This document shows, piece by piece, positions 9,444 to 18,750 of a stretch of 64,000 nucleotides of DNA. Source of the DNA: Lachnospiraceae bacterium (GTDB lineage Bacteria; Bacillota; Clostridia; Lachnospirales; Lachnospiraceae); NCBI GenBank assembly GCA_022788085.1, contig JALEWA010000004.1:1-64000 (forward strand), read 5' to 3'. The first letter of the stretch is position 1. The number at the start of each line of letters is the position of its first letter. The translations under genes were made by a program, and so were the position numbers. The notes under the pieces were generated by a model, which made no database searches, had not been told where the DNA came from, and saw only the letters and a list, made by a program, of their open reading frames with translations.

Positions 9444-11540
9444 TTAATATTTATCTACTTGAGCTATAATAACAGACCTTGGACAAAGCGTCAACCTCTC
9501 GGTTCCATTCCATTTTGTCAGTGCCTGATAGTCTGTTTGTGGTGTGTGCTCGAACTCTGTATTCATAATCACACGCCATTTTCTTCCGAGCGGAAGGTTC
9601 GGAAGCTGTATCTCCTGTTCTTCCCAAAAGGCATTAATTCCGATATAAATAATATCATCCTCTGTATCTGTTGCATTTCTCCCTGCAAACATAACACCAA
9701 TTGTCTTTGTATCCGGGTTACAATCACTGTTCCAGGCTGTTTTATTATGAATGGTTACCTCCTGGAAACCGCAACCACTCGGACCGGAACGTCCCCGCAA
9801 AATCGGATGCTCCTTTCTTAAATGGATCATAAACTTACAAAATTCGAACATCTCAGGATATTTATCTTTTCTGGTCCAATCAAGCCACGAAATAATATTA
9901 TCCTGACAATATGCATTATTATTTCCAAACTGCGTGTTGCAGAATTCATCACCTGCAAGAAACATGGCTGAACCTCGGCTGCACATCAGAACAGCAAATG
10001 CATTCTTTCTCATACGGTTACGAAGCTTTAAGATATCCGGATTATCTGTCTCACCTTCTTCTCCGCAGTTCCAGCTATTATTATTACTATCACCGTCCGT
10101 ATTATTCCATCCATTCTGTTCATTATGCTTAAAGTTGTATGCATACATATCATATAAGGTAAATCCATCATGACAGTTCAGGAAATTCACGGATGCATTT
10201 TCTCCTCGGTTTTCCGGACTATACAAGTCAAGCGAACCGGTAATTCGGTTTATCGCTGCCTGTGCCATTCCGTAATCGCCCTTTAAGAAACATCTCATAT
10301 CATCTCTGAACCTGCCATTCCATTCTGCCCAACGATTCCATGCCGGGAAGCTTCCTACCTGATACAATCCGCCTGCATCCCATGCTTCCGCAATTAATTT
10401 AACCTTGCCCAATATAGGATCAAAAGCAAGACTTTGAAGCAAAGGTGGCTTACTCATGGGAGAGCCATCCTCATTTCGTCCCATAATCGATGCCAGATCA
10501 AACCGGAAACCATCAACACGGTAAGATATTACCCAATAGCGAAGGCAATCCAGAATAAACTGCTGTACGATAGGATGGTTACAGTTCATAACATTACCAC
10601 AGCCGCTAAAGTTGTAATACTTTCCATCCGGTGTCAGCATATAATATATGTTATTATCAATACCCTTGAAAGAAAAGCACGGTCCCATCTCATTACCTTC
10701 TGCTGTATGGTTGAATACAACATCCAGGATAACTTCTATTCCATTGCTGTTAAGTTCTCGAACCAGTTCACGAAGTTCGCTGCCTTCTCTATTATACTCT
10801 ACTGCAGAGGTATAGCTGGTATTTGGTGCGAAAAAGCATACAGGGCTATATCCCCAGTAATTATACAGCTTTTTGCCATCAACGATTCTGACATCCTCCA
10901 TCTCATCAAACTCGAAAATAGGCATCAGCTCTACTGCATTTACCCCAAGTTCAAGCAAATATGGTATCTTCTCCTTAATTCCTGCAAAGGTTCCCCTATG
11001 GGTAACACCGGAAGACTTATCCATGGTAAAACCACGAACATGCATCTCATAGATAATCATATCCTTGACTTCAAGATTGGGCTGCTTGAAGTTTCCCCAA
11101 TCATAATCATCCTCTACCACTCGTGCTTTATAAAACTGATCCTTGCCTTTCTTTCCTGCCCATTCACTCTGTCCGACAACCGCTCTGGCATAAGGATCAA
11201 GGATGTAATTGTCCTTATCAAACAGTAATCCCTTCTTGGGATTGTATTCTCCATCAAACTGATATGCATACTCGAATTCAGTTGGTTCAAGCCCATACAC
11301 AATCATAGAATACGTATTGCCAATTCGATAAGATTCCGGAAAAGGAATTACTGCAAAAGGCTCTGATTCTTTTCTTCGAAACAGACATAGCCTGCAGCCG
11401 GTCGCACCATAAGAATGTATGGTAAAATTAACCCCTCCCTCTATGGTACTTGCACCATTCCGCATATAGTTTCCCGGTCTCACCATGAATCCATTGATTT
11501 CATCAGTAGGCGCATAATATTTACTCTTCTCATAAACCAT
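9444..11540 (-). CDS. glgX: Glycogen debranching enzyme, isoamylase type (GH13)
   Basis: This enzyme hydrolyses alpha-1,6 branches of glycogen or limit dextrin, complementing the phosphorylase encoded at 2.3-4.6 kb. About 698 residues. A CBM48-like N-terminal domain (about residues 15-130) precedes the GH13 barrel. The catalytic nucleophile lies in VDGFRFDLASI, the acid/base in LIAEAWD, and the transition-state stabiliser in NCHDGFTLYD, followed by the all-beta C-terminal domain. The start at 11540 is preceded by AAAGGGG with 8-nt spacing; two further upstream in-frame starts lack a good site. A TTGCAA-N17-TAAAAT promoter is visible upstream. The TreX/GlgX assignment rests on overall architecture. 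Confidence 0.93.
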   Translation of the reverse strand: MVYEKSKYYAPTDEINGFMVRPGNYMRNGASTIEGGVNFTIHSYGATGCRLCLFRRKESEPFAVIPFPESYRIGNTYSMIVYGLEPTEFEYAYQFDGEYNPKKGLLFDKDNYILDPYARAVVGQSEWAGKKGKDQFYKARVVEDDYDWGNFKQPNLEVKDMIIYEMHVRGFTMDKSSGVTHRGTFAGIKEKIPYLLELGVNAVELMPIFEFDEMEDVRIVDGKKLYNYWGYSPVCFFAPNTSYTSAVEYNREGSELRELVRELNSNGIEVILDVVFNHTAEGNEMGPCFSFKGIDNNIYYMLTPDGKYYNFSGCGNVMNCNHPIVQQFILDCLRYWVISYRVDGFRFDLASIMGRNEDGSPMSKPPLLQSLAFDPILGKVKLIAEAWDAGGLYQVGSFPAWNRWAEWNGRFRDDMRCFLKGDYGMAQAAINRITGSLDLYSPENRGENASVNFLNCHDGFTLYDMYAYNFKHNEQNGWNNTDGDSNNNSWNCGEEGETDNPDILKLRNRMRKNAFAVLMCSRGSAMFLAGDEFCNTQFGNNNAYCQDNIISWLDWTRKDKYPEMFEFCKFMIHLRKEHPILRGRSGPSGCGFQEVTIHNKTAWNSDCNPDTKTIGVMFAGRNATDTEDDIIYIGINAFWEEQEIQLPNLPLGRKWRVIMNTEFEHTPQTDYQALTKWNGTERLTLCPRSVIIAQVDKY

Positions 11541-11614
11541 ATGATTCACCCCTTTACACATAACCACACTTCATCTCATTACAATAAAGAATAAAACAGA
11601 ATATAGTTATATAT

Positions 11615-11643
11615 ATTTTAAAATAAATAGGTATTTGTTGCAA
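11615..11643 (-). promoter_or_regulatory. Sigma-A type promoter of debranching enzyme
   Basis: On the minus strand, -35 TTGCAA (11638-11643) and -10 TAAAAT (11615-11620) are separated by 17 bp, about 75 bp upstream of the start codon. Confidence 0.6.
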
Positions 11644-11742
11644 TATTTTTTCTATATTTTGTTATTTTCAGTAAATTTAGTGCTATACCTGGTGTTCTGT
11701 ATCTAGTCATATAGTATATCCTTTTTCATGATATTGTATGCG

Positions 11743-11783
11743 TAAAAAAAGTATAGTCCATAACCTGTAAAGACTATACCTTT
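11743..11783 (-). terminator. Intrinsic terminator of kduI
   Basis: On the minus strand the stem GGTATAGTC pairs with GACTATACTT around a 13-nt loop and is followed by a run of seven T. It lies 20 bp after the kduI stop. Confidence 0.85.
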
Positions 11784-11802
11784 TCTGCTCATATAACACT
11801 GT

Positions 11803-12663
11803 TTATAAAATGTCCTGGTTTCTCACACCGTCCATATCATCAAAGTCCTGATTCTCACCTACCATACCCCAGATAAAGGTATATGCACGGCTTCCGCTTC
11901 CTGAATGGATAGACCAGCTCGGTGAAATAACCGCCTGTTCATTTCTCATAACAATATGTCTGGTTTCCTGTGGTTCACCCATATAATGCATTACAAATGC
12001 ATCCTCCGGCATATCAAAGTATAAATAAACTTCCATACGTCTGTCATGTGTATGACACGGCATAGTATTCCATACACTACCCGGCTTTAAAGCGGTCATT
12101 CCCATTACCAGCTGACAGCTTTCAACCTGTCCCGGTAAAATGTATTTATTGATTACTCTGTGATTTGCATCCTCAAGGCAACCTAATTCTACTTTATTCT
12201 CATCCTTAATGATTACAACATCCTCAGACGGTGTTCCTGCCGGTTTGATCAGCTTAGTAGGATATGTAGTATGTGCCGGTGCACTGTTCAGATAGAACTT
12301 TGCCGGATTCTGTGGATCAACAGATTCAAAAGTAATATCCTTTGACCCCATTCCAATATACATTCCTTCCTTATGCCCTACCTCGTATTTCTTACCATCA
12401 ATGGTAATGATTCCAGCCGGTCCGATATTGATAACACCAAGCTCTCTTCTCTGGCAGAAGTACTCTGCACGGAGCTCATCACCTGCTGTCAGTTTCAATG
12501 GTTCTACCGGAACGGCAGAGCCTGTAATAATACGGTCAATATGACTGTATACAAGCTTGATCTCTCCCTTTTTAAAGAGGTCATCAATCAAGAATTCTTC
12601 TCTTAATCTCTGTGTTGTATAGTTCTTTACATCCTTTGGTGAAGCTGCTGTACGAAGTTCCAT
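11803..12663 (-). CDS. kduI: 5-dehydro-4-deoxy-D-glucuronate isomerase (KduI)
   Basis: KduI converts 4-deoxy-L-threo-5-hexosulose uronate, from pectate or glycosaminoglycan unsaturated uronates, to 3-deoxy-D-glycero-2,5-hexodiulosonate in the cytoplasm. The 286-residue protein is close to the usual size of about 278. It shows the zinc-binding cupin motif CHTHDRRMEVYLYFD and a distal His in WSIHSG. I chose the ATG at 12663, which follows an AAGGAAGGTAAGG site; an upstream in-frame ATG at 12717 adds 18 non-homologous residues. It has its own TTGACT-N17-TAGAAT promoter, and it diverges from a LacI regulator and uxaC, together forming a uronate-catabolic unit. Confidence 0.95.
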   Translation of the reverse strand: MELRTAASPKDVKNYTTQRLREEFLIDDLFKKGEIKLVYSHIDRIITGSAVPVEPLKLTAGDELRAEYFCQRRELGVINIGPAGIITIDGKKYEVGHKEGMYIGMGSKDITFESVDPQNPAKFYLNSAPAHTTYPTKLIKPAGTPSEDVVIIKDENKVELGCLEDANHRVINKYILPGQVESCQLVMGMTALKPGSVWNTMPCHTHDRRMEVYLYFDMPEDAFVMHYMGEPQETRHIVMRNEQAVISPSWSIHSGSGSRAYTFIWGMVGENQDFDDMDGVRNQDIL

Positions 12664-12735
12664 AATCCTTACCTTCCTTATTCTTTTTTCCATTTTTACT
12701 GCAAACGGAGCTTTCATTCTTTTGTAAGCTCTTTC

Positions 12736-12764
12736 ATTCTACTCTAATCTTCTTTAAGAGTCAA
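12736..12764 (-). promoter_or_regulatory. Promoter of kduI
   Basis: Near-consensus -35 TTGACT (12759-12764) and -10 TAGAAT (12736-12741), with 17-bp spacing on the minus strand. It is about 20 bp from the opposing lacI promoter, so one regulator could control both. Confidence 0.75.
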
Positions 12765-12785
12765 TAAAAGTTTCATAATTGGTGC

Positions 12786-12814
12786 TTGATTTTCATTTGC
12801 TTTCATAGTACAAT
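12786..12814 (+). promoter_or_regulatory. Promoter of lacI-uxaC
   Basis: -35 TTGATT (12786-12791) and -10 TACAAT (12809-12814) with exactly 17 bp between. The resulting leader is about 100 nt and contains two inverted repeats. Confidence 0.65.
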
Positions 12815-12859
12815 TTAGAAAGATTTATGGTAGTGCTTACATAGCATTTTTTCACAGAT

Positions 12860-12925
12860 AATCAAGGTAGTTTTTTTCCTTGATTTTACGTAGCAATCCC
12901 ATGAGTCGGAAAGGATAAACTCATG
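12860..12925 (+). promoter_or_regulatory. Leader hairpins of the lacI-uxaC transcript, one covering the start codon
   Basis: AATCAAGG (12860-12867) pairs with CCTTGATT (12878-12885). CATGAGT (12900-12906) pairs with ACTCATG (12919-12925), placing the lacI ATG in the stem and the AAGGA ribosome binding site in the 12-nt loop. Translational control is inferred from this geometry. Confidence 0.45.
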
Positions 12926-13927
12926 ACAATATATGATGTATCAGAAAAAGCGGGCGTATCCATTGCTACTGTTTCCCGTGTATTAAATGGTTCGGATAAT
13001 GTCAGTGCCGAAACACGTAAGAAGGTGCTTGCGGTCATTGAAGCCTGCGATTATACGCCAAATGCATTCGCCAGAGGACTTGGTCTGAACTCCATGAACA
13101 CAATTGGTATCTTATGTGCCGATTCCTCTGACCTTTACCTTGCAAATGCGGTATACCACATTGAGCAGGAATTACGTGCGAACAACTATAACTGTATTCT
13201 GTGCTGTACAGGTTATAAGCTGGAGGATAAGCAGAAATACCTTAATCTTCTGGTTAATAAGAAGGTAGACAGCGTTATTCTTGTCGGCTCTAACTTTATC
13301 TCAAATGACGACAAGGAAAATGATTATATTCGGGAAGCTGCCAAAGAAATTCCGATTTTGCTCCTGAATGCTGATTTTGATTACGAAAATGTATACTGCA
13401 GTCTTTGTGATGACTTTAAGTCAACCATGCAGGCAACTTCTTATATGATAGAAAGCGGCATTGAAGATATTCTGTATCTGTACAATTCCAAATCCTATTC
13501 TGCTTTAAGGAAGCTGTCGGGTTATCAGAGTGCGCTGACACAGCATGGGATTCCACTTCGTATGGAGTATATGCAGTATTTCCCAGGAAACCATGCTAAT
13601 CTTCCATCCATTGCTGACTTTCTTGCCAATCTTTATCCTGCTATCAAGTATAGAGCAATCATTGCAGCAGATGATAATCTTGCTATAGGCGCTATTAAGT
13701 ATGCACACAAAACAGGCTTGTCTATTCCTGAGGATTTGTGTGTGATCGGTTATAATAACTCTATTCTCAGCACCTGCTGTGAGCCTGAGCTTACAAGTGT
13801 GGATAACCGTCTTGAAACCCTGTGCCATCACATCGTTTCTACTCTGATCGGTATCCTTAATAAACGTGAAATGCCGCAAAAGGTTATCTTTTCCGGTGAA
13901 TTAATTAAGAGAGGTACTACCCTATAA
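12923..13927 (+). CDS. LacI-family regulator of uronate catabolism
   Basis: A standard LacI HTH (TIYDVSEKAGVSIATVSRVLNG) begins at residue 2, with the hinge segment ARGLGLNSMNTIGIL. A sugar-binding-protein-like effector domain follows, to a total of 334 residues. An AAGGA site lies 8-9 nt before the ATG. It is divergent from kduI and 31 bp upstream of uxaC on the same strand. It therefore probably responds to a uronate or a pectin-derived intermediate and represses both units. The effector and operator are not established; no clean palindrome with a central CG was found between the divergent promoters. Confidence 0.92.
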   Translation: MTIYDVSEKAGVSIATVSRVLNGSDNVSAETRKKVLAVIEACDYTPNAFARGLGLNSMNTIGILCADSSDLYLANAVYHIEQELRANNYNCILCCTGYKLEDKQKYLNLLVNKKVDSVILVGSNFISNDDKENDYIREAAKEIPILLLNADFDYENVYCSLCDDFKSTMQATSYMIESGIEDILYLYNSKSYSALRKLSGYQSALTQHGIPLRMEYMQYFPGNHANLPSIADFLANLYPAIKYRAIIAADDNLAIGAIKYAHKTGLSIPEDLCVIGYNNSILSTCCEPELTSVDNRLETLCHHIVSTLIGILNKREMPQKVIFSGELIKRGTTL

Positions 13928-13958
13928 TATAATAAAACAAATTAAGGAGGCTATCTTC

Positions 13959-15374
13959 ATGAAAACTTTTATGGATCAGGATTTCCTGCTTCAAACAAAA
14001 ACTGCCAGCAATCTCTATCACAATTTTGCTGAAAAAACACCAATTCTTGACTACCACTGTCATATCAATCCTGCTGAAATTGCAAACGACCGTAAGTTTG
14101 ATACAATTACACAGGTATGGCTTGGCGGAGACCATTACAAATGGCGTTTTATGCGCTCCTGCGGTGTTGATGAGAAATATATCACAGGTGACGCTTCGGA
14201 TAAAGAAAAGTTCTTTAAGTGGGCTGAATGTGTAGGCAAGGCTATCGGTAATCCTCTTTATCATTGGACACACCTTGAATTACAGCGTTACTTCGGATAC
14301 CATGGTATTCTTAATAAGAATACTGCAGAAGAAGTATGGAATCTTTGTAATGCCAAGCTCAAGGAAGACAGCATGAGCGTTCGTGGTCTGATTAAGCAGT
14401 CAAATATTACCTTAATCTGTACAACGGATGATCCTGTCGATTCTCTGGAATATCACAAACAGATTGCTGAGGATAATACCTTTGATGTTCAGGTTCTTCC
14501 TGCCTGGAGGCCTGATAAGGCTATGAATATCGAAAAGCCTGATTACTTTGATTATCTTGCAAAGCTGTCAGCAGTGAGTGGCGTTACGATTAATACCTTT
14601 GCTGATTTAAAAGATGCCTTAGTTAACAGACTTGATTTCTTTGCTTCCATGGGATGTTCTGTATCTGACCATGCTTTAGAATATGTTATGTATCAGCCTG
14701 CAACGGATGATGAAATCGAAGCAATCTTTGCTAAGAGAAAGAGTGGACAGGCTGTTACAAGAGAAGAAGAATTACAGTTCAAGACTGCTTTTATGCTTTT
14801 TGTAGGAAAACAGTATCATAGATTGAACTGGGTAATGCAGCTTCACTATGGCTGCAAGCGTGATAACAACACTTTACGCTATGACCAGTTAGGACCGGAT
14901 ACAGGATATGATTGCATTAACAATTATGCTCCTTCCGCACAGCTTGCAGATTTCTTAAATGCACTGATTAAGACAGATGAGCTTCCTAAGACCATCATTT
15001 ACAGTTTGAATCCAAATGACAATCAGGCTATCGGAACCATTCTTGGATGTTTCCAGGATTCTACAGCCTGTGCTAAGATTCAGCAGGGTAGTGCATGGTG
15101 GTTCAATGACCATAAGACAGGTATGCAGGATCAGATGATTTCTCTTGCTAATCTTGGTAATTTATCCGGATTCGTTGGTATGCTTACAGACTCAAGAAGC
15201 TTCCTGTCCTATACAAGACATGAGTATTTCAGAAGAATTATGTGTAACTTAATCGGCGGATGGGTTGAGAATGGTGAATTCCCTGAAGATATGGAGACCT
15301 TAGAGGAAATCGTTAAGGGAATCTCTTATAACAATGCCGTTAAATACTTTGGCTTTGACTTAAAAACAGTATAA
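13959..15374 (+). CDS. uxaC: Glucuronate/galacturonate isomerase (UxaC)
   Basis: UxaC isomerises D-glucuronate to D-fructuronate and D-galacturonate to D-tagaturonate, the first cytoplasmic step of uronate breakdown. The 471-residue protein matches the family length (about 470). It has the metal-site motif DYHCHI (H33, H35) and characteristic downstream segments such as WLGGDHYKWR and LTDSRSFLSYTRHEYFRR. An AGGAGG site lies 8 nt before the ATG. It follows the LacI gene by 31 bp, so the two are co-transcribed. The later enzymes (UxaB/UxuB, UxaA/UxuA, KdgK, KdgA) are not in this window. Confidence 0.97.
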   Translation: MKTFMDQDFLLQTKTASNLYHNFAEKTPILDYHCHINPAEIANDRKFDTITQVWLGGDHYKWRFMRSCGVDEKYITGDASDKEKFFKWAECVGKAIGNPLYHWTHLELQRYFGYHGILNKNTAEEVWNLCNAKLKEDSMSVRGLIKQSNITLICTTDDPVDSLEYHKQIAEDNTFDVQVLPAWRPDKAMNIEKPDYFDYLAKLSAVSGVTINTFADLKDALVNRLDFFASMGCSVSDHALEYVMYQPATDDEIEAIFAKRKSGQAVTREEELQFKTAFMLFVGKQYHRLNWVMQLHYGCKRDNNTLRYDQLGPDTGYDCINNYAPSAQLADFLNALIKTDELPKTIIYSLNPNDNQAIGTILGCFQDSTACAKIQQGSAWWFNDHKTGMQDQMISLANLGNLSGFVGMLTDSRSFLSYTRHEYFRRIMCNLIGGWVENGEFPEDMETLEEIVKGISYNNAVKYFGFDLKTV

Positions 15375-15383
15375 ATATTTCTA

Positions 15384-15421
15384 AAAAAGCGGCTCATGAA
15401 GCATGGAAACTTCATGAGCCG
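15384..15421. terminator. Bidirectional terminator between uxaC and DHH gene
   Basis: A perfect 12-bp stem (15390-15401 with 15410-15421) has an 8-nt loop. On the minus strand it is followed by CTTTTTT, giving a strong terminator for the six-gene leftward run. It also lies 15 bp after the uxaC stop. Confidence 0.85.
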
Positions 15422-15428
15422 TTCTCTA

Positions 15429-16925
15429 CTATTTCACTTCTTGATATGTACTCTCAAAAATCTGCTCTTCAATGATATAAATATCATGCAGATCATCTTT
15501 TCTTACTGCCAGATAATCGCCTTCTTTTCCAAGCATATACTTTTCGTCGTCCCATTCCGTAAACACCTTAACACGGTTATTCAACTGTTTTGCATAGATA
15601 TAAACCTCACCGGTTGAAATGCAGGTATTAGCATAGGGAACAAGGGATATGTGTTTTCCTTCCATACTATCCTTTATGGTCGGCTCGTATTCACCTTCAA
15701 AAATATACGGTTCCTCCGAACATTCATAACTGCGTTCAAATTTTGCTTTCTTATTGGGATATATTTCTCCCTGAATACCAATCATAATATAAGTGTCATC
15801 CTGAATTTCCACATCAAGGTCTCCCTCCAGCGTACGAACCGCAATTTTGGAACCTGCCGGAAAGATATCTGTTCCTCTTACATAACCAATCTTTATTTTC
15901 TGCTTTTTATACAGCTCCATATCGGAAACATCAATTGCATATTCCCTTGCATAAATAATTTCCGTATCAGCAAAGTAGCTGTTCATGCACTGTTTGAAAA
16001 AGCTCTTTATTTCTTCTACCTCCGGGTATTTTTTGTTCAGGAGCTCCTTTTGAATAAAGCCTCCTGCCTTCTCCAAATGACCACCTCCCGAACCAATACC
16101 TTCTGTAATAAATTCCGCCAGTTCACTTGCTTTGACTTCCTTTATACAGCTGCGCACAGACAACTTCACTCCAAACGGCAGAGTACTATACACAAGGCAG
16201 GTATCTACAGAATCAACCTCAAGCACCAAATCGCTGATCATTCCTAAGATGTTGGGATCACAGGGTTTTGCTTCTACTACTGCATAACGATAACTTTCAT
16301 TATAGTCATAACCAATTAATGCCAATCCTGCTATTTCCAGCTCCTTTAACGAGAGATTCGCATTGCGGAATCGTACTATGGTACTTCTTTCAAAGGCTGC
16401 ATCATCACGCAGATCTTTATCCAGAGGATGCGAGATTTCTGTAAAATTATTCGTATCTGTGAGCAACCCATAATAAAGTGCTGTTGACAATTTTATGTTA
16501 GAATTGATATCAAGGCCTTCTGCCTCCAAAAGCTCCTTCACCACAGTTGCGCACGCCCCAAGATTACTTCTTACATCGCTAAGTTCAGGTAACACACCAC
16601 TTACCTGATGATGATCAATCACTGCTATTTTCTCCGCATCAAAACGTGTTACATTGCCTTCCCCATATTGACAATCTACCGTAACCAGTAAATCCGGCTT
16701 CTCTATACTGTCCACATACTCTATGGGAATATTCAGCTCGGATATCATTAATACAAGATTGCTTTTTTGAATTAAATTTCTACCACCATAAACAAATCTT
16801 ACATTCTTCCCTTTTTCTTTCAGATACCAATATACGCCAAAACCACTGGCAATTGCATCTGCATCAGGATTATCATGACACTGCACTACAATTCGATTGT
16901 ACTTCGATAAATCACTTAATCTCAT
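15429..16925 (-). CDS. DHH/DHHA1-family phosphoesterase with C-terminal extension
   Basis: The DHH motifs HDNPDADA (about residues 17-24), a central DxxYG-type aspartate (VTVDCQYGEG) and VIDHHQ lie in the N-terminal half. GSGGGHLEKAGG marks the DHHA1 substrate-binding domain near residue 285. Family members (NrnA, GdpP DHH part, RecJ) hydrolyse nanoRNA, cyclic dinucleotides, pAp or single-stranded DNA. At 498 residues it has an extra C-terminal domain of about 150 residues beyond the NrnA core, which I do not recognise with certainty. No membrane segment or GGDEF/PAS part is present, so it is not a GdpP. It is the last gene of the leftward run, 27 bp after GH2. Confidence 0.85.
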   Translation of the reverse strand: MRLSDLSKYNRIVVQCHDNPDADAIASGFGVYWYLKEKGKNVRFVYGGRNLIQKSNLVLMISELNIPIEYVDSIEKPDLLVTVDCQYGEGNVTRFDAEKIAVIDHHQVSGVLPELSDVRSNLGACATVVKELLEAEGLDINSNIKLSTALYYGLLTDTNNFTEISHPLDKDLRDDAAFERSTIVRFRNANLSLKELEIAGLALIGYDYNESYRYAVVEAKPCDPNILGMISDLVLEVDSVDTCLVYSTLPFGVKLSVRSCIKEVKASELAEFITEGIGSGGGHLEKAGGFIQKELLNKKYPEVEEIKSFFKQCMNSYFADTEIIYAREYAIDVSDMELYKKQKIKIGYVRGTDIFPAGSKIAVRTLEGDLDVEIQDDTYIMIGIQGEIYPNKKAKFERSYECSEEPYIFEGEYEPTIKDSMEGKHISLVPYANTCISTGEVYIYAKQLNNRVKVFTEWDDEKYMLGKEGDYLAVRKDDLHDIYIIEEQIFESTYQEVK

Positions 16926-16952
16926 TGTTATCCCCCTTCTTCAGCTCTTATC

Positions 16953-18728
16953 CTATAGTGTTGCCTCTAACTTCGAAATCCTCCGATCATAGGTGAGAAG
17001 ACCGTTTACTTCCTCTTCGATATCTGTCAGCTGTGTATATACAGCTGCTGAAAGTCCTTCCCGCTGCAGCTTTTGTATCTTTTGCCTCATCTGCTGATAA
17101 GCCTTACGGAAATCTTTGATGCTCTCATAATTAGCATAACCATATATGTCTTCTGAATAGCTGTGCTCCTTAACGCCATATGCAAGACCTCCATACTCTG
17201 AGATGACAAACGGCTTCTTACATTTCTTCTCCATGAAAAGTTCAAAGAAATACACATGCACACTTCTTAGATCTCCTGCATTCTGATCAAACCATCCACT
17301 ATGAGAATCAATGATCCTGGTATTGTCCTTTTCCAACACCATCTGTGTATTTTCCTGCGCATCAAACTGTCCCCAACCTTCATTGAACAATACCCAGGTG
17401 CAGATACAAGTGCAATTATAAAGCTGTTCTATTGTTTCCAGACATTCCTTCTTCCACTCTCTTCTTCCCTTTGGATTGCTTCTTGCATTAAAAGCATAAT
17501 GAGAATCCTTGAGCTTCTGCATTCTTTTTACCACCGTAGGAATATATGTAGTCTTTACCAGATTGTAACTGTCACCGCCATTTATCATATCCTGCCAGAC
17601 CAGCATTCCCAATCTGTCACAATGATAATACCAGCGCATCGGTTCTATCTTACAATGCTTACGTATCATATTGAAGCCAAGCCGCTTTGCTGTCCGGATA
17701 TCCTGAATCATGGCCTCTTCACTGACTGGTGTCAGTAAGCTTTCCGGCCAGTATCCCTGATCAAGAATGCCATTTTGGAAATATGGTACATGATTTAAGC
17801 ATAATCTGGGAACTCCATTTCTGTCCTTTTCCACGGAAAAATGACGCATTCCAAAATAACTTTGAATTCTATCTTCCCCATACGTAATCACTATCCGGTA
17901 CAAGAATGGGGATACCGGGGACCAGCTTCTCTTATTCGGAACAGGCAAAATCAGCTTGTGGCCTCCGTTTACAGAAAGCTCACTAACGGGAAGCTCATCT
18001 GCATAAATTACAGCCTTACAAGGTAATAACGTTTCCCCTTCCTTCTCATTGGTAAATAATTCAATTTCTACATTATCTTCATCATAATGTGGCGTAATAT
18101 GAAGCCTCTGAACATAGATTTCAGGCACCCATTCATACCACACCGTCTGCCAGATGCCGCTTTGCGCCGTATAGAACATTCCACCATTCTTAAGCATCTG
18201 CTTCCCTCTTCCATGATATGAGGTATCACTTTGATCTCTGACACACACCTGGAGCTTATTTTCACCAATGTTTACATAGGCTGTAATATCAAAAGAAAAT
18301 GCCTGGTAACCTCCGGAGTGGAAGCCAACCTGTGCACCATTGATATAAACGCGGCATCGCTCGTCACATGCTCCAAAATGTAAAACAAGTCTCTTATCCC
18401 GTGGAAGCTCCTCTAACGGAAAGCTTCTTTCATACCATAGAAATTCTCTTGGCTGAAGCTGCCTTCCTACGCCGGATAGCTGCGTTTCCGGTGAAAATGG
18501 CACCAGTATTTCTCCGTCATACTGTTCGGGCATCCTACTGCTCTTTGTAAAAGCATAACGGTATTTTCCATTCAGTATCGTGTAATTATCTCTGACCAGC
18601 TGTGGTCTTGGATATTCCTGTAAGACTTTGTCCTCTTCTAAGAGCTCTCCCCACACGGTTTGCAATTGTTTGATACCTGTATTCTTTCTGTTTAATTGCA
18701 ACGCTTCTACCATTTCTTTGATTTTCAT
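16953..18728 (-). CDS. GH2 family glycoside hydrolase (beta-galactosidase/beta-glucuronidase-like)
   Basis: Domain order is a jelly-roll sugar-binding domain (about residues 45-215), an immunoglobulin-like domain (about 215-320) and a TIM barrel. The acid/base Glu lies in FNEGWGQ (about residue 449) and the nucleophile in ISEYGG (about residue 512). There is no signal peptide, so it acts in the cytoplasm on imported glycosides. At 591 residues it belongs to the short GH2 group. The exact sugar (beta-galactose, mannose, glucuronic acid or other) cannot be read from sequence. It follows the ROK kinase by 22 bp and precedes the DHH gene by 27 bp. The kinase may phosphorylate the released sugar. 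Confidence 0.88.
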   Translation of the reverse strand: MKIKEMVEALQLNRKNTGIKQLQTVWGELLEEDKVLQEYPRPQLVRDNYTILNGKYRYAFTKSSRMPEQYDGEILVPFSPETQLSGVGRQLQPREFLWYERSFPLEELPRDKRLVLHFGACDERCRVYINGAQVGFHSGGYQAFSFDITAYVNIGENKLQVCVRDQSDTSYHGRGKQMLKNGGMFYTAQSGIWQTVWYEWVPEIYVQRLHITPHYDEDNVEIELFTNEKEGETLLPCKAVIYADELPVSELSVNGGHKLILPVPNKRSWSPVSPFLYRIVITYGEDRIQSYFGMRHFSVEKDRNGVPRLCLNHVPYFQNGILDQGYWPESLLTPVSEEAMIQDIRTAKRLGFNMIRKHCKIEPMRWYYHCDRLGMLVWQDMINGGDSYNLVKTTYIPTVVKRMQKLKDSHYAFNARSNPKGRREWKKECLETIEQLYNCTCICTWVLFNEGWGQFDAQENTQMVLEKDNTRIIDSHSGWFDQNAGDLRSVHVYFFELFMEKKCKKPFVISEYGGLAYGVKEHSYSEDIYGYANYESIKDFRKAYQQMRQKIQKLQREGLSAAVYTQLTDIEEEVNGLLTYDRRISKLEATL

Positions 18729-18750
18729 TTCCTGTTACCACCTTTTATGT

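Noticed and set aside
10434-11228. Plus-strand frame of 264 residues inside the debranching enzyme gene
   Set aside because: It is antisense to a well-conserved GH13 gene, Ile/His/Cys-rich, and has no binding site.
12815-12922. Riboswitch in the leader of the uronate regulator, or c-di-GMP riboswitches near the GGDEF-EAL genes
   Set aside because: No known aptamer core was recognised; only simple hairpins are present.
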